Shown: piece by piece, positions 1-8,116 of the stretch
Numbering within the stretch: the stretch's first letter is position 1
How the letters are laid out: every line of letters begins with the position of its first letter
Origin: a bacterium
GTDB taxonomy: Bacteria; Chloroflexota; Dormibacteria; Aeolococcales; Bog-877
Length of the DNA: 44,851 nt
NCBI GenBank assembly: GCA_021827985.1
Contig: JAKATL010000017.1
Coordinates: 1 to 44,851, forward strand
Reading direction: 5' to 3'
Notes under the pieces: model-generated
Database searches by the model: none
Told to the model about the DNA's origin: nothing
What the model saw: the letters and a program-made list of their open reading frames with translations, nothing else
Position numbers and translations under genes: made by a program

Positions 1-1
1 G

Positions 2-67
2 GTCACCACCCCCACCCCTCTCCAGCAACGCGCCTTCAGCCTCCTCGGCATTCCCATCACCGTGTAG
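2..67 (+). pseudogene. C-terminal tail of a transposase-like protein (cut by window edge)
   Basis: An open frame enters from the left edge and ends at TAG 65-67, giving 21 residues with a TP-x-Q-x4-LL-x-IP pattern. DDE transposases of the IS1634/IS4 kind often end in a similar TP-x-Q...L...P tail, and the full transposase at 8117 ends with VTPRQ...LDAPEPP. I infer the end of such a transposase. The piece is too short for certainty and could be the tail of any gene. Confidence 0.3.
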
Positions 68-177
68 CCAGACGACACCACCACACGGTGATCTCGACTG
101 ATCTCACCCCAACTCAGGAACTTCCGGCTAGGCTGGGCAGGAAGCTCCCCTGGCGCGGCGTGGGGATCTCCAGCTGC

Positions 178-349
178 AGCGTCTCTGCAACCCTGCTCGG
201 CCTCACCTGGGCACCGGCCCAGATGGGTGTCCCTCGGGCGCGGCTTCCACCGCAACGCCCATGCCACCGCGGTCGTCCCTCGTGGCGACTTCGGCCCCAG
301 GGCGCTCGGCTACGCCCCGCTCAGAGTCGCTTAGAGTTGCAGAGACGCT
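178..349 (+). mobile_element. 172-bp MITE-like unit with 14-bp terminal inverted repeats, carrying a TnpB-like tail
   Basis: AGCGTCTCTGCAAC at 178-191 is repeated exactly, inverted, at 336-349. Between them a frame (about 200-334, stop TAG 332-334) encodes a tail with the motifs GFHRNAHATAVV and LGYAPLRVA. The same tail ends a TnpB-like remnant on the opposite strand at the window's right end (44164 onward). Positions 188-350 match 44148-44310 inverted, with about six mismatches. A small non-autonomous element built from a TnpB gene end is the simplest reading. IS605-type elements do not normally have terminal inverted repeats, so the 14-bp pair is odd. I see no gene in 68-177 or 351-487. Confidence 0.5.
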
Positions 350-487
350 TGGTGGACAGTTACGGGCCGGAGTCCGACAGCCGGCCGCTTGGGGGCATCT
401 GGAACTGGAATGCCCTGGGAAGAGGAGCCGGATTCGCGCGGCTCCGGGCTCCTGCGGGACGGCGAGCGGGGAACCAGCCGCTTCCTC

Positions 488-1018
488 TCATCTCCACCAT
501 CCCTGGTCCGGCCCGCCCTCCAGGTGGGCCAGGCAGGAGTCGATCACCTGATCCTGGTCGAAGCCGACCTGGGATCTGGTGAGGCCCGACTCAGGCCCGA
601 ACCAGCGGAAGTCCAGCGCCTCCCCCTCAGGGACGGGGACCCCTTCCAGCAGGACCAGGTAGGTGATCGCTATGGCGTGCTTGCGGGGATCCCAGTGGAA
701 CCTGGGGGAGCCGCTGGGGGCGTACTCCGCGACCGTCGCGGGCTGGCCGCCGAGCAGGGTGGTGCAGGCAATCCCGCTGCCCAGGGTGGTCTCGACCTGG
801 CGCGTCCTCGCCTCCGCCAGGGTCTCCGAGTACCGGACCCGGCCGCCGACCAGACACCAGGCGGGGTCGCGGAGCGGGACCTTCCGCAGGATCAGCCCGA
901 TGCTGCAGACGCGGCCGCCCTCGTCCAGACGGACGGGCAGCAGGTCCACGCAGGCGATGGGGATGATCCGCTGGAGGGCATCCCAGGCGGCCTGGTCGAG
1001 TTCTCCCGGCTCGGTCAA
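488..1018 (-). CDS. Nudix-fold protein with degenerate Nudix box (DUF4916-like)
   Basis: 176 residues. The centre has the Nudix-box framework: after GRVRYSET there is G-x5-E-x7-R with correct spacing. The REUxEE part of the consensus reads RQVETT, so the glutamates that normally bind metal are replaced. The general layout (N-terminal DxLPVR strand, GGRV, late FRWF) recalls the DUF4916 group of Nudix-like proteins. A classical nucleoside-diphosphate hydrolase activity is doubtful; a binding or altered hydrolase role is possible. It overlaps the stop of the upstream membrane-protein gene (ATGA, 1015-1018), so the two are translated together. The family call is moderate; the substrate is unknown. 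Confidence 0.72.
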   Translation of the reverse strand: MTEPGELDQAAWDALQRIIPIACVDLLPVRLDEGGRVCSIGLILRKVPLRDPAWCLVGGRVRYSETLAEARTRQVETTLGSGIACTTLLGGQPATVAEYAPSGSPRFHWDPRKHAIAITYLVLLEGVPVPEGEALDFRWFGPESGLTRSQVGFDQDQVIDSCLAHLEGGPDQGWWR

Positions 1019-1539
1019 GCGAACGTCGCCGGGCTAAACGCGGAGAGGACCAGCACCACCGCTGCCGCCAGCCCGAAGACTCCCAAGCCGAGAACCCAGA
1101 CGCGGTAGGAGCTGAGCCCGATCAGCCAGAGCCAGGGCGTGCGGGCCGGCCCCGCGCCGGGACTCGAGTTCGGCCCAGTCGACGGGGACCGCCCCATCGG
1201 CGGCTTGTGGGTGTGTACGGGGCGCATGCCCAGATCCTGCTCCATCTTCTCCAGGAGGAGGGCGTCCTGGAGTTCATGGTGACGGTGCTTGCCCATCAGC
1301 TGGATGGACATGAGGCTGGTGAAGAGGGCGAGGGTGGCGGCGATCAAGCGGGTGGCCTGGGAGGCGCTCGAGGCCAGCGCGATGCTGAAGAGGAAGGCCT
1401 GTGCCGTGAGGGAGAGGGCGGGCACCTGCCACATCATCTGGTCGTAGCCCTGCCGGCGGGAGCTGACCACCGGGTACACCACCTCATCCCGGGGAAGGGC
1501 TTGCTGGCCAGAGCCGCTGGCCGGGGACTCCAAGTTCAC
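1015..1539 (-). CDS. Small membrane protein of unknown function
   Basis: 174 residues from a GTG start at 1539, with GGAG and GAGGTG stretches just upstream. An N-terminal segment rich in R and Q is followed by two adjacent hydrophobic helices (about residues 40-85). A polar, proline- and glycine-rich loop (about 90-130) follows, then one or two more helices to the C-terminus. The pattern suggests an integral membrane protein with 3-4 helices and no recognisable enzyme motif. Its stop overlaps the start of the Nudix-like gene by 4 nt, so the pair forms a two-gene operon reading leftward. I do not recognise a named family. Confidence 0.65.
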   Translation of the reverse strand: MNLESPASGSGQQALPRDEVVYPVVSSRRQGYDQMMWQVPALSLTAQAFLFSIALASSASQATRLIAATLALFTSLMSIQLMGKHRHHELQDALLLEKMEQDLGMRPVHTHKPPMGRSPSTGPNSSPGAGPARTPWLWLIGLSSYRVWVLGLGVFGLAAAVVLVLSAFSPATFA

Positions 1540-2084
1540 TTCACCTCAGCTCCGGTCAAAGGCTTGGCGCCGCCACAGCCAAGCCACCTTGGAGAGCGAT
1601 ATTGCGCCCCGGGTCCAGCAGCCCGCAAGGCGCCGGCGTGGGTGGAGCAACCTCGCCTCCGGCAACGGATGGAAGTCCCTGCCGGTCCGCCGCGGCCCTC
1701 CTCCGCCAAAAGGGGGGCCCTGCCTGACCCTGCAGCAAGGGGGAGCGGCGAGGTAGGGAGTCGCCCCACTCCCTGGTCCCCAGCAGCCCGACCTGATCCC
1801 CCGGCACGCGGACCCCCGCCCGGCCGATCTCGGACTGCGCCAGCTGCCCCTCTATGCGGCACAGCCGGGGGCGCGCCGCTCCGGCGGGGAGAGAGGAAGG
1901 CGGCGACGCGGCGGGAGGCGAGCCTCCCGGCGGTCGGGCGGTCCCCCACTCTCCGGGGAGTCACAGCCCCGCCGCAGCGTGCGCCGGCGGCTCCGGCTCC
2001 CACCCCTTGCCCACGGTCCTCAAGGGCATGAGCTCGAGCCGACCTGGGATCCACTTCGGCCCCAGGGCCCGAGCCCTCCAGGCG
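1540..2084. other. Gene-free GC-rich interval between divergent operons
   Basis: About 545 bp separate the leftward membrane-protein operon from the rightward suf operon. Frames are open here on both strands, but their translations are low-complexity R/G/P/A-rich sequence typical of non-coding high-GC DNA. I see no RNA gene and no convincing riboswitch. Confidence 0.5.
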
Positions 2085-2090
2085 TAAAAT
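2085..2090 (+). promoter_or_regulatory. -10 element of the suf operon (leaderless start)
   Basis: TAAAAT lies exactly 6 nt before the GTG at 2097, the spacing at which transcription would begin on the start codon itself. There is no clear -35 box. The same 6-nt spacing recurs at 8105, 10015, 41107 and 43443. Confidence 0.45.
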
Positions 2091-2096
2091 GGGGAC

Positions 2097-2609
2097 GTGG
2101 CAGTCGGATTTAACTCCCAGACCCCGGTCGCGATGCGCATCTCATCTCGGGCCCACTACGGCCTGCGGATGATGACCGAGCTGGCCAAGGCCCACGGCGG
2201 CCCTCCCCTCAGCCTGGCGGAGATCGCCCGGAGGGAGCACCTGCCGCTGGCCTACCTGGAGCAGCTGATCAGCCCCCTGCGCAAGGCTCAGCTGGTCGAG
2301 GGCACGCGGGGGCTGCACGGTGGCTACCGGCTCCGGCGCGACCCGGAGCGGGTCACGGTGCTGGAGATCGTGGAGCTGATGGAGGGCCCGGTGGCCCCGG
2401 TGGAATGCCTCGCGGAGGACTACACCCGGGGCGGCTGCCTCCGCGAGACCGAGTGTCTCAGCCGGCCTCTGTGGGGCCGGCTGCAACAGGCGGTGAAGCA
2501 GGTCCTGGGGGGCACCACCCTCCGGGACCTCCTGTCTGAGCCTCCCTCACCGTGGTGCCCGGGAGAGCAGATCGGGGAAGCCGCAGTTAGGGAGGGCGTC
2601 CGTGCCTGA
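2097..2609 (+). CDS. Rrf2-family Fe-S type transcriptional regulator
   Basis: Winged-helix regulator that probably senses Fe-S status and controls the suf genes. From the internal Met at 2133 the sequence starts in the way typical of Rrf2 proteins (MRISSRAHYGLRMM), followed by the helix-turn-helix (SLAEIARREHLPLAYLEQL) and the wing (GLHGGYRLRRDPERV). Three cysteines (ECLAED...GGC...TECLS) are spaced C-x9-C-x5-C, resembling the cluster ligands of IscR-type members (usually about x5-x5). Two starts are possible: GTG 2097, 6 nt after a -10 box, adding 12 residues, or ATG 2133, which fits the family N-terminus. The gene overlaps sufC by 8 nt, so it is the first gene of the operon. Confidence 0.88.
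   Translation: MAVGFNSQTPVAMRISSRAHYGLRMMTELAKAHGGPPLSLAEIARREHLPLAYLEQLISPLRKAQLVEGTRGLHGGYRLRRDPERVTVLEIVELMEGPVAPVECLAEDYTRGGCLRETECLSRPLWGRLQQAVKQVLGGTTLRDLLSEPPSPWCPGEQIGEAAVREGVRA
2102..2111 (+). promoter_or_regulatory. Copy 1 of a shared motif, candidate Rrf2 operator
   Basis: AGTCGGATTT occurs here, just after the proposed start of the regulator, and again at 3397-3406 upstream of sufB; both are followed by C-rich sequence. Two exact 10-mers at the two non-coding junctions of one operon suggest a protein-binding site, most simply autoregulation by the Rrf2 protein. If GTG 2097 is used, the site lies inside the first codons. Confidence 0.4.
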
Positions 2610-3381
2610 TTTGCTCGAGATTTCTGGCCTCCAGGTGGAGGTGGAGGGGAAGCGCATCCTGGACGGGGTGGACCTCAGGGTCCCCACCGGTGAGGTCCAC
2701 GCCCTCATGGGCCCCAACGGGGCGGGCAAGACCAGTCTGGGCTACGCCGTGATGGGCCACCCCAAGTACCTGGTGGTGGGGGGGGAGATCCTCTGGAAGG
2801 GGGAATCGGTGCTGGGCATCCCCCCGGAGCAGCGGGCCCGGAAGGGTCTCTTCCTCTCCCTCCAGTACCCCACCGCCATCCCCGGGGTGACCACCGCCAA
2901 CTTCCTGCGCTCGGCCCTCAAGGGGCTGGGAAAGGAGCTGCCGGCGAGGGAGTTCCTCAAGGAGGTGCGGGAGCAGCTATCGCTCCTCAAGATGGACCAG
3001 GCCTTCCTCTCCCGCTACATCAACGACAACTTCTCCGGCGGGGAGAAGAAGCGGATGGAGATCGTCCAGCTGGCGGTGCTGCGGCCGGAGATGGCGATCC
3101 TGGACGAGACCGACAGCGGGCTGGACGTGGACGCCCTGCGCACGGTGGCCGAGGGGGTCAACCGGGTGCGGGAGAGTGGGATGGGGGTGCTGATCATCAC
3201 CCACTACCAGAGGATCCTGGAGTACATCACCCCGGATCGGGTCCATGTGATGGCCGCCGGGCGGGTGATCGCCTCCGGGGGGGCCGAGATGGTCCGGGAC
3301 ATCGAGCGCACCGGCTACGACCCGCTGCTGCGGGCGGCGGGGATCGAGGAGGTCGAGGCGGCCGGCGCGGTCAGCGGTTAG
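2602..3381 (+). CDS. sufC: Fe-S cluster assembly ATPase SufC
   Basis: 259-residue cytoplasmic ABC-type ATPase that drives the SufBCD scaffold. Visible motifs are Walker A GPNGAGKTS (about residue 38), the Q-loop region LSLQYPTAIPG, the SufC-type signature FSGGEKKR, Walker B MAILDETDSGLD with the family-specific DETDSGLD, and an H-loop in IITHYQRIL. Length is normal for the family (about 250). The start is GTG 2602 preceded by GGGAGGG, overlapping the end of the regulator gene. It lies in the order sufC-sufB-sufD. Confidence 0.97.
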   Translation: MPDLLEISGLQVEVEGKRILDGVDLRVPTGEVHALMGPNGAGKTSLGYAVMGHPKYLVVGGEILWKGESVLGIPPEQRARKGLFLSLQYPTAIPGVTTANFLRSALKGLGKELPAREFLKEVREQLSLLKMDQAFLSRYINDNFSGGEKKRMEIVQLAVLRPEMAILDETDSGLDVDALRTVAEGVNRVRESGMGVLIITHYQRILEYITPDRVHVMAAGRVIASGGAEMVRDIERTGYDPLLRAAGIEEVEAAGAVSG

Positions 3382-3396
3382 AATACCTACTAGTTG

Positions 3397-3406
3397 AGTC
3401 GGATTT
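3397..3406 (+). promoter_or_regulatory. Copy 2 of the shared motif upstream of sufB
   Basis: AGTCGGATTT is identical to 2102-2111. It lies in the 55-bp gap between sufC and sufB, the widest gap inside the operon. TAGAAT at 3380-3385 could serve as a -10 for an internal sufB promoter, which would make this an operator just downstream of its start point. Confidence 0.4.
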
Positions 3407-3436
3407 TGCCCCTCGTGGGGTTGTGAGGGCGAACGG

Positions 3437-4837
<1,401 letters not shown>

Positions 4838-4867
4838 GCTCTGGCTGTACCGGAAGGGGGGAAGGCG

Positions 4868-6163
4868 ATGGCTGAGCTGAGGACAGAGGCCGCCGCCTTC
4901 ACCCGGGACTCGGCGGTGCCGGCCGAGCTGGAGGGAGGGGAGACGAAGGCCGTCTCCCACCTGCGCCAGCAGGCGCTGGCCGCCTACCGGGAGATGCCCT
5001 GGCCCTCCTCGACCAGGGACGAGGACTGGCGCCGGACCCCCCAGGTGGACAAGCTGGACCCGGCCTCCTACCTACCCGCCACCCCGGGCGGGTGGCTCCA
5101 GGAGATGGCCCGCCCCGGTGCCATGGGCGCGGCCACTTCGGTCGGGCCTTCGGCCGTAGCCCCGGCGGCCCGGGAGCTGGGAGAGGCGCTGCGCTCCGAG
5201 CCGGAGCGGTGGGCGCCGCTGCTCGGCTCGCTGGCGGCCCCCGGGCTGCGCAAGCTGGTGGCCCTCAACACCGCCCGCTTCCAGGAGGGGGAGCTGGTGC
5301 ACGTGGGCCGAGGGGAGCAGCTCCAAGAGCCGGTCCGGATCCGCCACGGGGTGGGGGACCTTGAGGCCGCCTTCCCCCGCACCCTGGTGGTGCTGGAGGA
5401 GGGGGCCTCGGCCACGATCCTGGAGGAGTGGCTCTCCCCGGAGAGCGCCCGCGGCCTCCTGGTCCCGGTGACCGAGGTCGTGGTAGGCCGGGGGGCCAAG
5501 CTCACCCACCTGGTCTCCCAGCGGCTGGGGACGGACGCCGTCCTGCAGTCGACCCTCAGGGCCCGGCTCATGGAGGGAGCCTCCTACCAGCTGAGCTTCG
5601 CCCTCTTGGGCGGTCTGTGGGGCAAGAGCTACCTCGAGGTGGACCTGGCGGGTGAGGGCTGCGAGTTCCGCTCCGCCGGCCTCTGCGTGGGCCAGCGCTC
5701 CCAGCACTTCGACCTCCAGTCCCTCCAGGACCACCTGGCCCGGGGCGCCGTCTCCGACCTCCTCTACCGGGCGGCGGTGGCGGATCGCTCCCGCTCGGTG
5801 TTCGCCGGGCTGATCCGGGTCGAGGAGGGGGCGCAGAAGACCAACGCCTACGTGCAGAACCGAAACCTCCTCTTGAGCCCCACAGCCAAGGCGGACAGCA
5901 ACCCCACCCTGGAGATCCTGGCCAACGACGTGCGCTGCACCCACGGGACGGCCGCCGGCCGCATCGACGAGGAGCAGCTCTTCTACTGCCAGTCCCGCGG
6001 GGTGACCCGGGAGGAGGCCCGCCGGCTGGTGGTGGAGGGGTTCTTCGCCGACGTGGTGGACTCCTTCCCCGAGGGAGGGCTGCGCGAGGAGGCGCGGGGC
6101 TGGGTGCTCGCGGCCCTGGACCAGCTGGCCCGCTCGGGGGCCCTCTCCGCCCACCCCAGCTGA
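4868..6163 (+). CDS. sufD: Fe-S cluster assembly protein SufD
   Basis: 431 residues, a paralogue of SufB and the second scaffold subunit of SufBC2D. The N-terminal helical part (to about residue 120) carries the MPWPSSTRDEDWRRT motif common in SufD. The beta-helix core follows, with ENP-like QNRNLLLSPTAKADSNP and VRCTHGTAAGRID; the histidine in CTHG is the residue implicated in assembly in the family. It ends with EEQLFYCQSRGVTREEARRL. Its TGA shares bases with the ATG of the next gene (TGATG at 6161-6165), indicating coupled translation. Confidence 0.96.
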   Translation: MAELRTEAAAFTRDSAVPAELEGGETKAVSHLRQQALAAYREMPWPSSTRDEDWRRTPQVDKLDPASYLPATPGGWLQEMARPGAMGAATSVGPSAVAPAARELGEALRSEPERWAPLLGSLAAPGLRKLVALNTARFQEGELVHVGRGEQLQEPVRIRHGVGDLEAAFPRTLVVLEEGASATILEEWLSPESARGLLVPVTEVVVGRGAKLTHLVSQRLGTDAVLQSTLRARLMEGASYQLSFALLGGLWGKSYLEVDLAGEGCEFRSAGLCVGQRSQHFDLQSLQDHLARGAVSDLLYRAAVADRSRSVFAGLIRVEEGAQKTNAYVQNRNLLLSPTAKADSNPTLEILANDVRCTHGTAAGRIDEEQLFYCQSRGVTREEARRLVVEGFFADVVDSFPEGGLREEARGWVLAALDQLARSGALSAHPS

Positions 6164-6483
6164 TGGGGAGATGGCTGCGGATCTGCCCCGCGGAGGCGAT
6201 CCCGGAGGGCCACGCTGCGCGGGTGGAGGTGGGCGAGCTGCCGATCGCGCTCTTCAACGTGGGGGGCGAGTTCCACTGCCTGGACGACACCTGCAGCCAC
6301 GCCCTGGCCTCCCTCTCGGAGGGGGAGCTGCACCCCAGCACCTGCTCGGTGGAGTGCCCGCTGCACGGCAGCCAGTTCGACCTCCGCTCGGGGGAGCCGA
6401 TCTCGCTGCCGGCGGTGGAGGCGGTTCAGGTGCACCAGGTGGAGGTGCGGGAGGGAGAGGTGTGGGTGGAGCTGGAGGGGTGA
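6163..6483 (+). CDS. Rieske-type [2Fe-2S] ferredoxin of the suf operon
   Basis: 106 residues. The Rieske ligand motifs are both present: the first Cys-His pair falls in DDTCSHALAS-like context (C-x-H spacing reads C-S-H) and the second in CPLHG. Small Rieske proteins annotated as oxygenase ferredoxin subunits are commonly found between sufD and sufS in high-GC bacteria. Here it probably supplies electrons or acts as a cluster acceptor in the Suf pathway rather than serving a dioxygenase, since no oxygenase gene is nearby. It overlaps sufD at its start and sufS at its end (GTGA, 6480-6483). Confidence 0.92.
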   Translation: MGRWLRICPAEAIPEGHAARVEVGELPIALFNVGGEFHCLDDTCSHALASLSEGELHPSTCSVECPLHGSQFDLRSGEPISLPAVEAVQVHQVEVREGEVWVELEG

Positions 6484-7721
6484 AGGTAGCCCCCGCCCTC
6501 GACGTGGAGAGGATCCGGAAGGACTTCCCCATCCTCCAGGAGCGGGTCAACGGCCATCCCCTGGTCTACCTGGACAGCGCCGCCACTTCGCAGAAGCCGA
6601 TCTCGGTGATCCGGGCCATCTCCGACTACTACCTCCACGCCAACGCCAACGTCCACCGGGGGGTCCACGCCCTGGGGGAGCGGGCCACCGAGATCTTCGA
6701 GCAGGCGAGGCGGGACGTGGCCCGCTTCGTCTCCGCGGAGGAGCGGGGCGTAATCTTCGTGCGCAACACGACAGAAGGGCTGAACCTGGTGGCCCAGGCG
6801 TACGCCCGTCCCAGGTTCGGGCCGAAGGACCGGATCGTGGCCACCATCATGGAGCACCACTCCAACCTCGTTCCCTGGCAACAGGTGCGGGATCAGACGG
6901 GCTGCCAGCTGGAGTTCATCGGCATAACCGACGAGGGGAGGCTGGACTGGGAGGACGTGGAGCGGCTGCTCCGCGCGCCCACGAGACTGCTCGCGGTGAC
7001 CCACGTGAGCAACGTGCTGGGGACCATTAACCCGATCCAGGAGCTGGTGCGGCTGGCGCACTCCGAGGGTATAACCGTGTGCGTGGACGGGGCCCAGGCG
7101 GTGCCCCACATGCCGGTAAGCATCTCCGACCTGGGAGCCGACTTCTACGCCTTCTCCGGGCACAAGATGCTGGGGCCGACCGGGATCGGGGTCCTCTGGG
7201 GGCGGCCCGAGCTGCTGGAGGAGATGCCCCCCTTCCTCACCGGGGGCTCGATGATCTCGGTGGTCCAGCTCAACCACACCACCTGGGACGAGGTTCCCCA
7301 CAAGTTCGAGGCCGGGACCCCGGACATAGCCGGGGCGGCAGGGCTGTCCGCGGCCATCTCCTATCTTGAGGGGCTGGGGATGGATGCAGTCCGCCGCCAC
7401 GAAGAGAATCTGACCGACTACGCCGTGGAGGCGCTCTCCGAGGTCCAAGGGTTGACCCAGTATGGTCCCCGGGGCTCGGACCGTGCAGGGGTTCTATCCT
7501 TCAACTTCGACGGCGTCCACCCCCACGATGTGGGCACCATCCTGGATAGGGAGGGGATGGCCGTGCGGGCAGGCCATCACTGTTGCCAGCCGCTGATGCG
7601 ACGGATAGGGGTGGCGGCGACAACCAGGGCTAGCGTGCACGTGTACAACATGCCCTCGGAGGTTGATGCGTTGGCCTCCAGCTTGGAGGAGGTTAGGCGG
7701 ATCTTCGACGGCCTGAACTGA
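6480..7721 (+). CDS. sufS: Cysteine desulfurase SufS
   Basis: 413 residues from GTG 6480, which overlaps the ferredoxin stop. The frame stays open upstream, but that part is only the antisense-like shadow of the ferredoxin. SufS is a PLP enzyme that takes sulfur from cysteine as a persulfide. Visible features are the N-terminal VYLDSAATSQKP, MEHHSNLVPW, CVDGAQAVPH, the PLP lysine in FSGHKMLGPTG (about K229) and the active-site cysteine in RAGHHCCQP (about C368, followed by a second Cys). These mark the group II (SufS/CsdA) type. No sufU, sufE or sufT gene follows; the next 395 bp lead into an insertion element, so the sulfur-transfer partner must be elsewhere or has been lost. Confidence 0.96.
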   Translation: MKVAPALDVERIRKDFPILQERVNGHPLVYLDSAATSQKPISVIRAISDYYLHANANVHRGVHALGERATEIFEQARRDVARFVSAEERGVIFVRNTTEGLNLVAQAYARPRFGPKDRIVATIMEHHSNLVPWQQVRDQTGCQLEFIGITDEGRLDWEDVERLLRAPTRLLAVTHVSNVLGTINPIQELVRLAHSEGITVCVDGAQAVPHMPVSISDLGADFYAFSGHKMLGPTGIGVLWGRPELLEEMPPFLTGGSMISVVQLNHTTWDEVPHKFEAGTPDIAGAAGLSAAISYLEGLGMDAVRRHEENLTDYAVEALSEVQGLTQYGPRGSDRAGVLSFNFDGVHPHDVGTILDREGMAVRAGHHCCQPLMRRIGVAATTRASVHVYNMPSEVDALASSLEEVRRIFDGLN

Positions 7722-7730
7722 GAACCGGCC

Positions 7731-7748
7731 GAGCCGCCAGATCGGCTC
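7731..7748 (+). terminator. Weak hairpin after sufS
   Basis: GAGCCG and CGGCTC form a 6-bp stem with a 6-nt loop 9 nt after the sufS stop, followed by only a short TT. It may end the suf transcript but lacks a real U-tract. From here to 8078 I find no gene. Confidence 0.3.
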
Positions 7749-8081
7749 TTGGAACCCTGGCGCACGTGGCGGGGTGAGGGGCTGCAGTTCGGGTTCCGAT
7801 GATGGCTGGCGGCTACCACGAACGCGGCGTCGGCGGTGCCTTCGGCGCTTGGAGGGCGCGGCTCACTTCGTGCTTGGCGAGATCTCCCAGGTGTCGGTGA
7901 ACTGTGCGGTGTGGATTCGGTGCGTTCCCGCTGCGACAACCCGGGCGAAGATGTAGTCCGGCTTCCGCAGCAAACTGGCTGGGGGACGGGTGGGATCGGC
8001 GGTCTTTGAGATCAAAGGTGGCGCCCGGATGCGGGGCCAGGGGACCGTGGCCTAGGCACACGCGGTGTCTTGACTGAGGTA

Positions 8082-8110
8082 TTGCCAGCGAATGGTGCGG
8101 CGGATATGAT
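8082..8110 (+). promoter_or_regulatory. Promoter of the IS1634-type transposase (leaderless)
   Basis: TTGCCA at 8082-8087, a 17-nt spacer, then TATGAT at 8105-8110. The ATG of the transposase is at 8117, exactly 6 nt after the -10, so the transcript should begin at or next to the start codon. No ribosome binding site precedes the ATG. Confidence 0.7.
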
Positions 8111-8116
8111 CTGGGC

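Noticed and set aside
88..582. Open frame of 164 codons at the window start
   Set aside because: It is Arg/Pro-rich and crosses the MITE-like unit and the end of the Nudix-like gene; the repeat explains its conserved part in another frame.
1540..2084. T-box or other riboswitch upstream of the leftward operon or of suf
   Set aside because: No conserved T-box sequence, specifier loop or terminator could be placed; GGTGG-like stretches here fit chance in GC-rich DNA.
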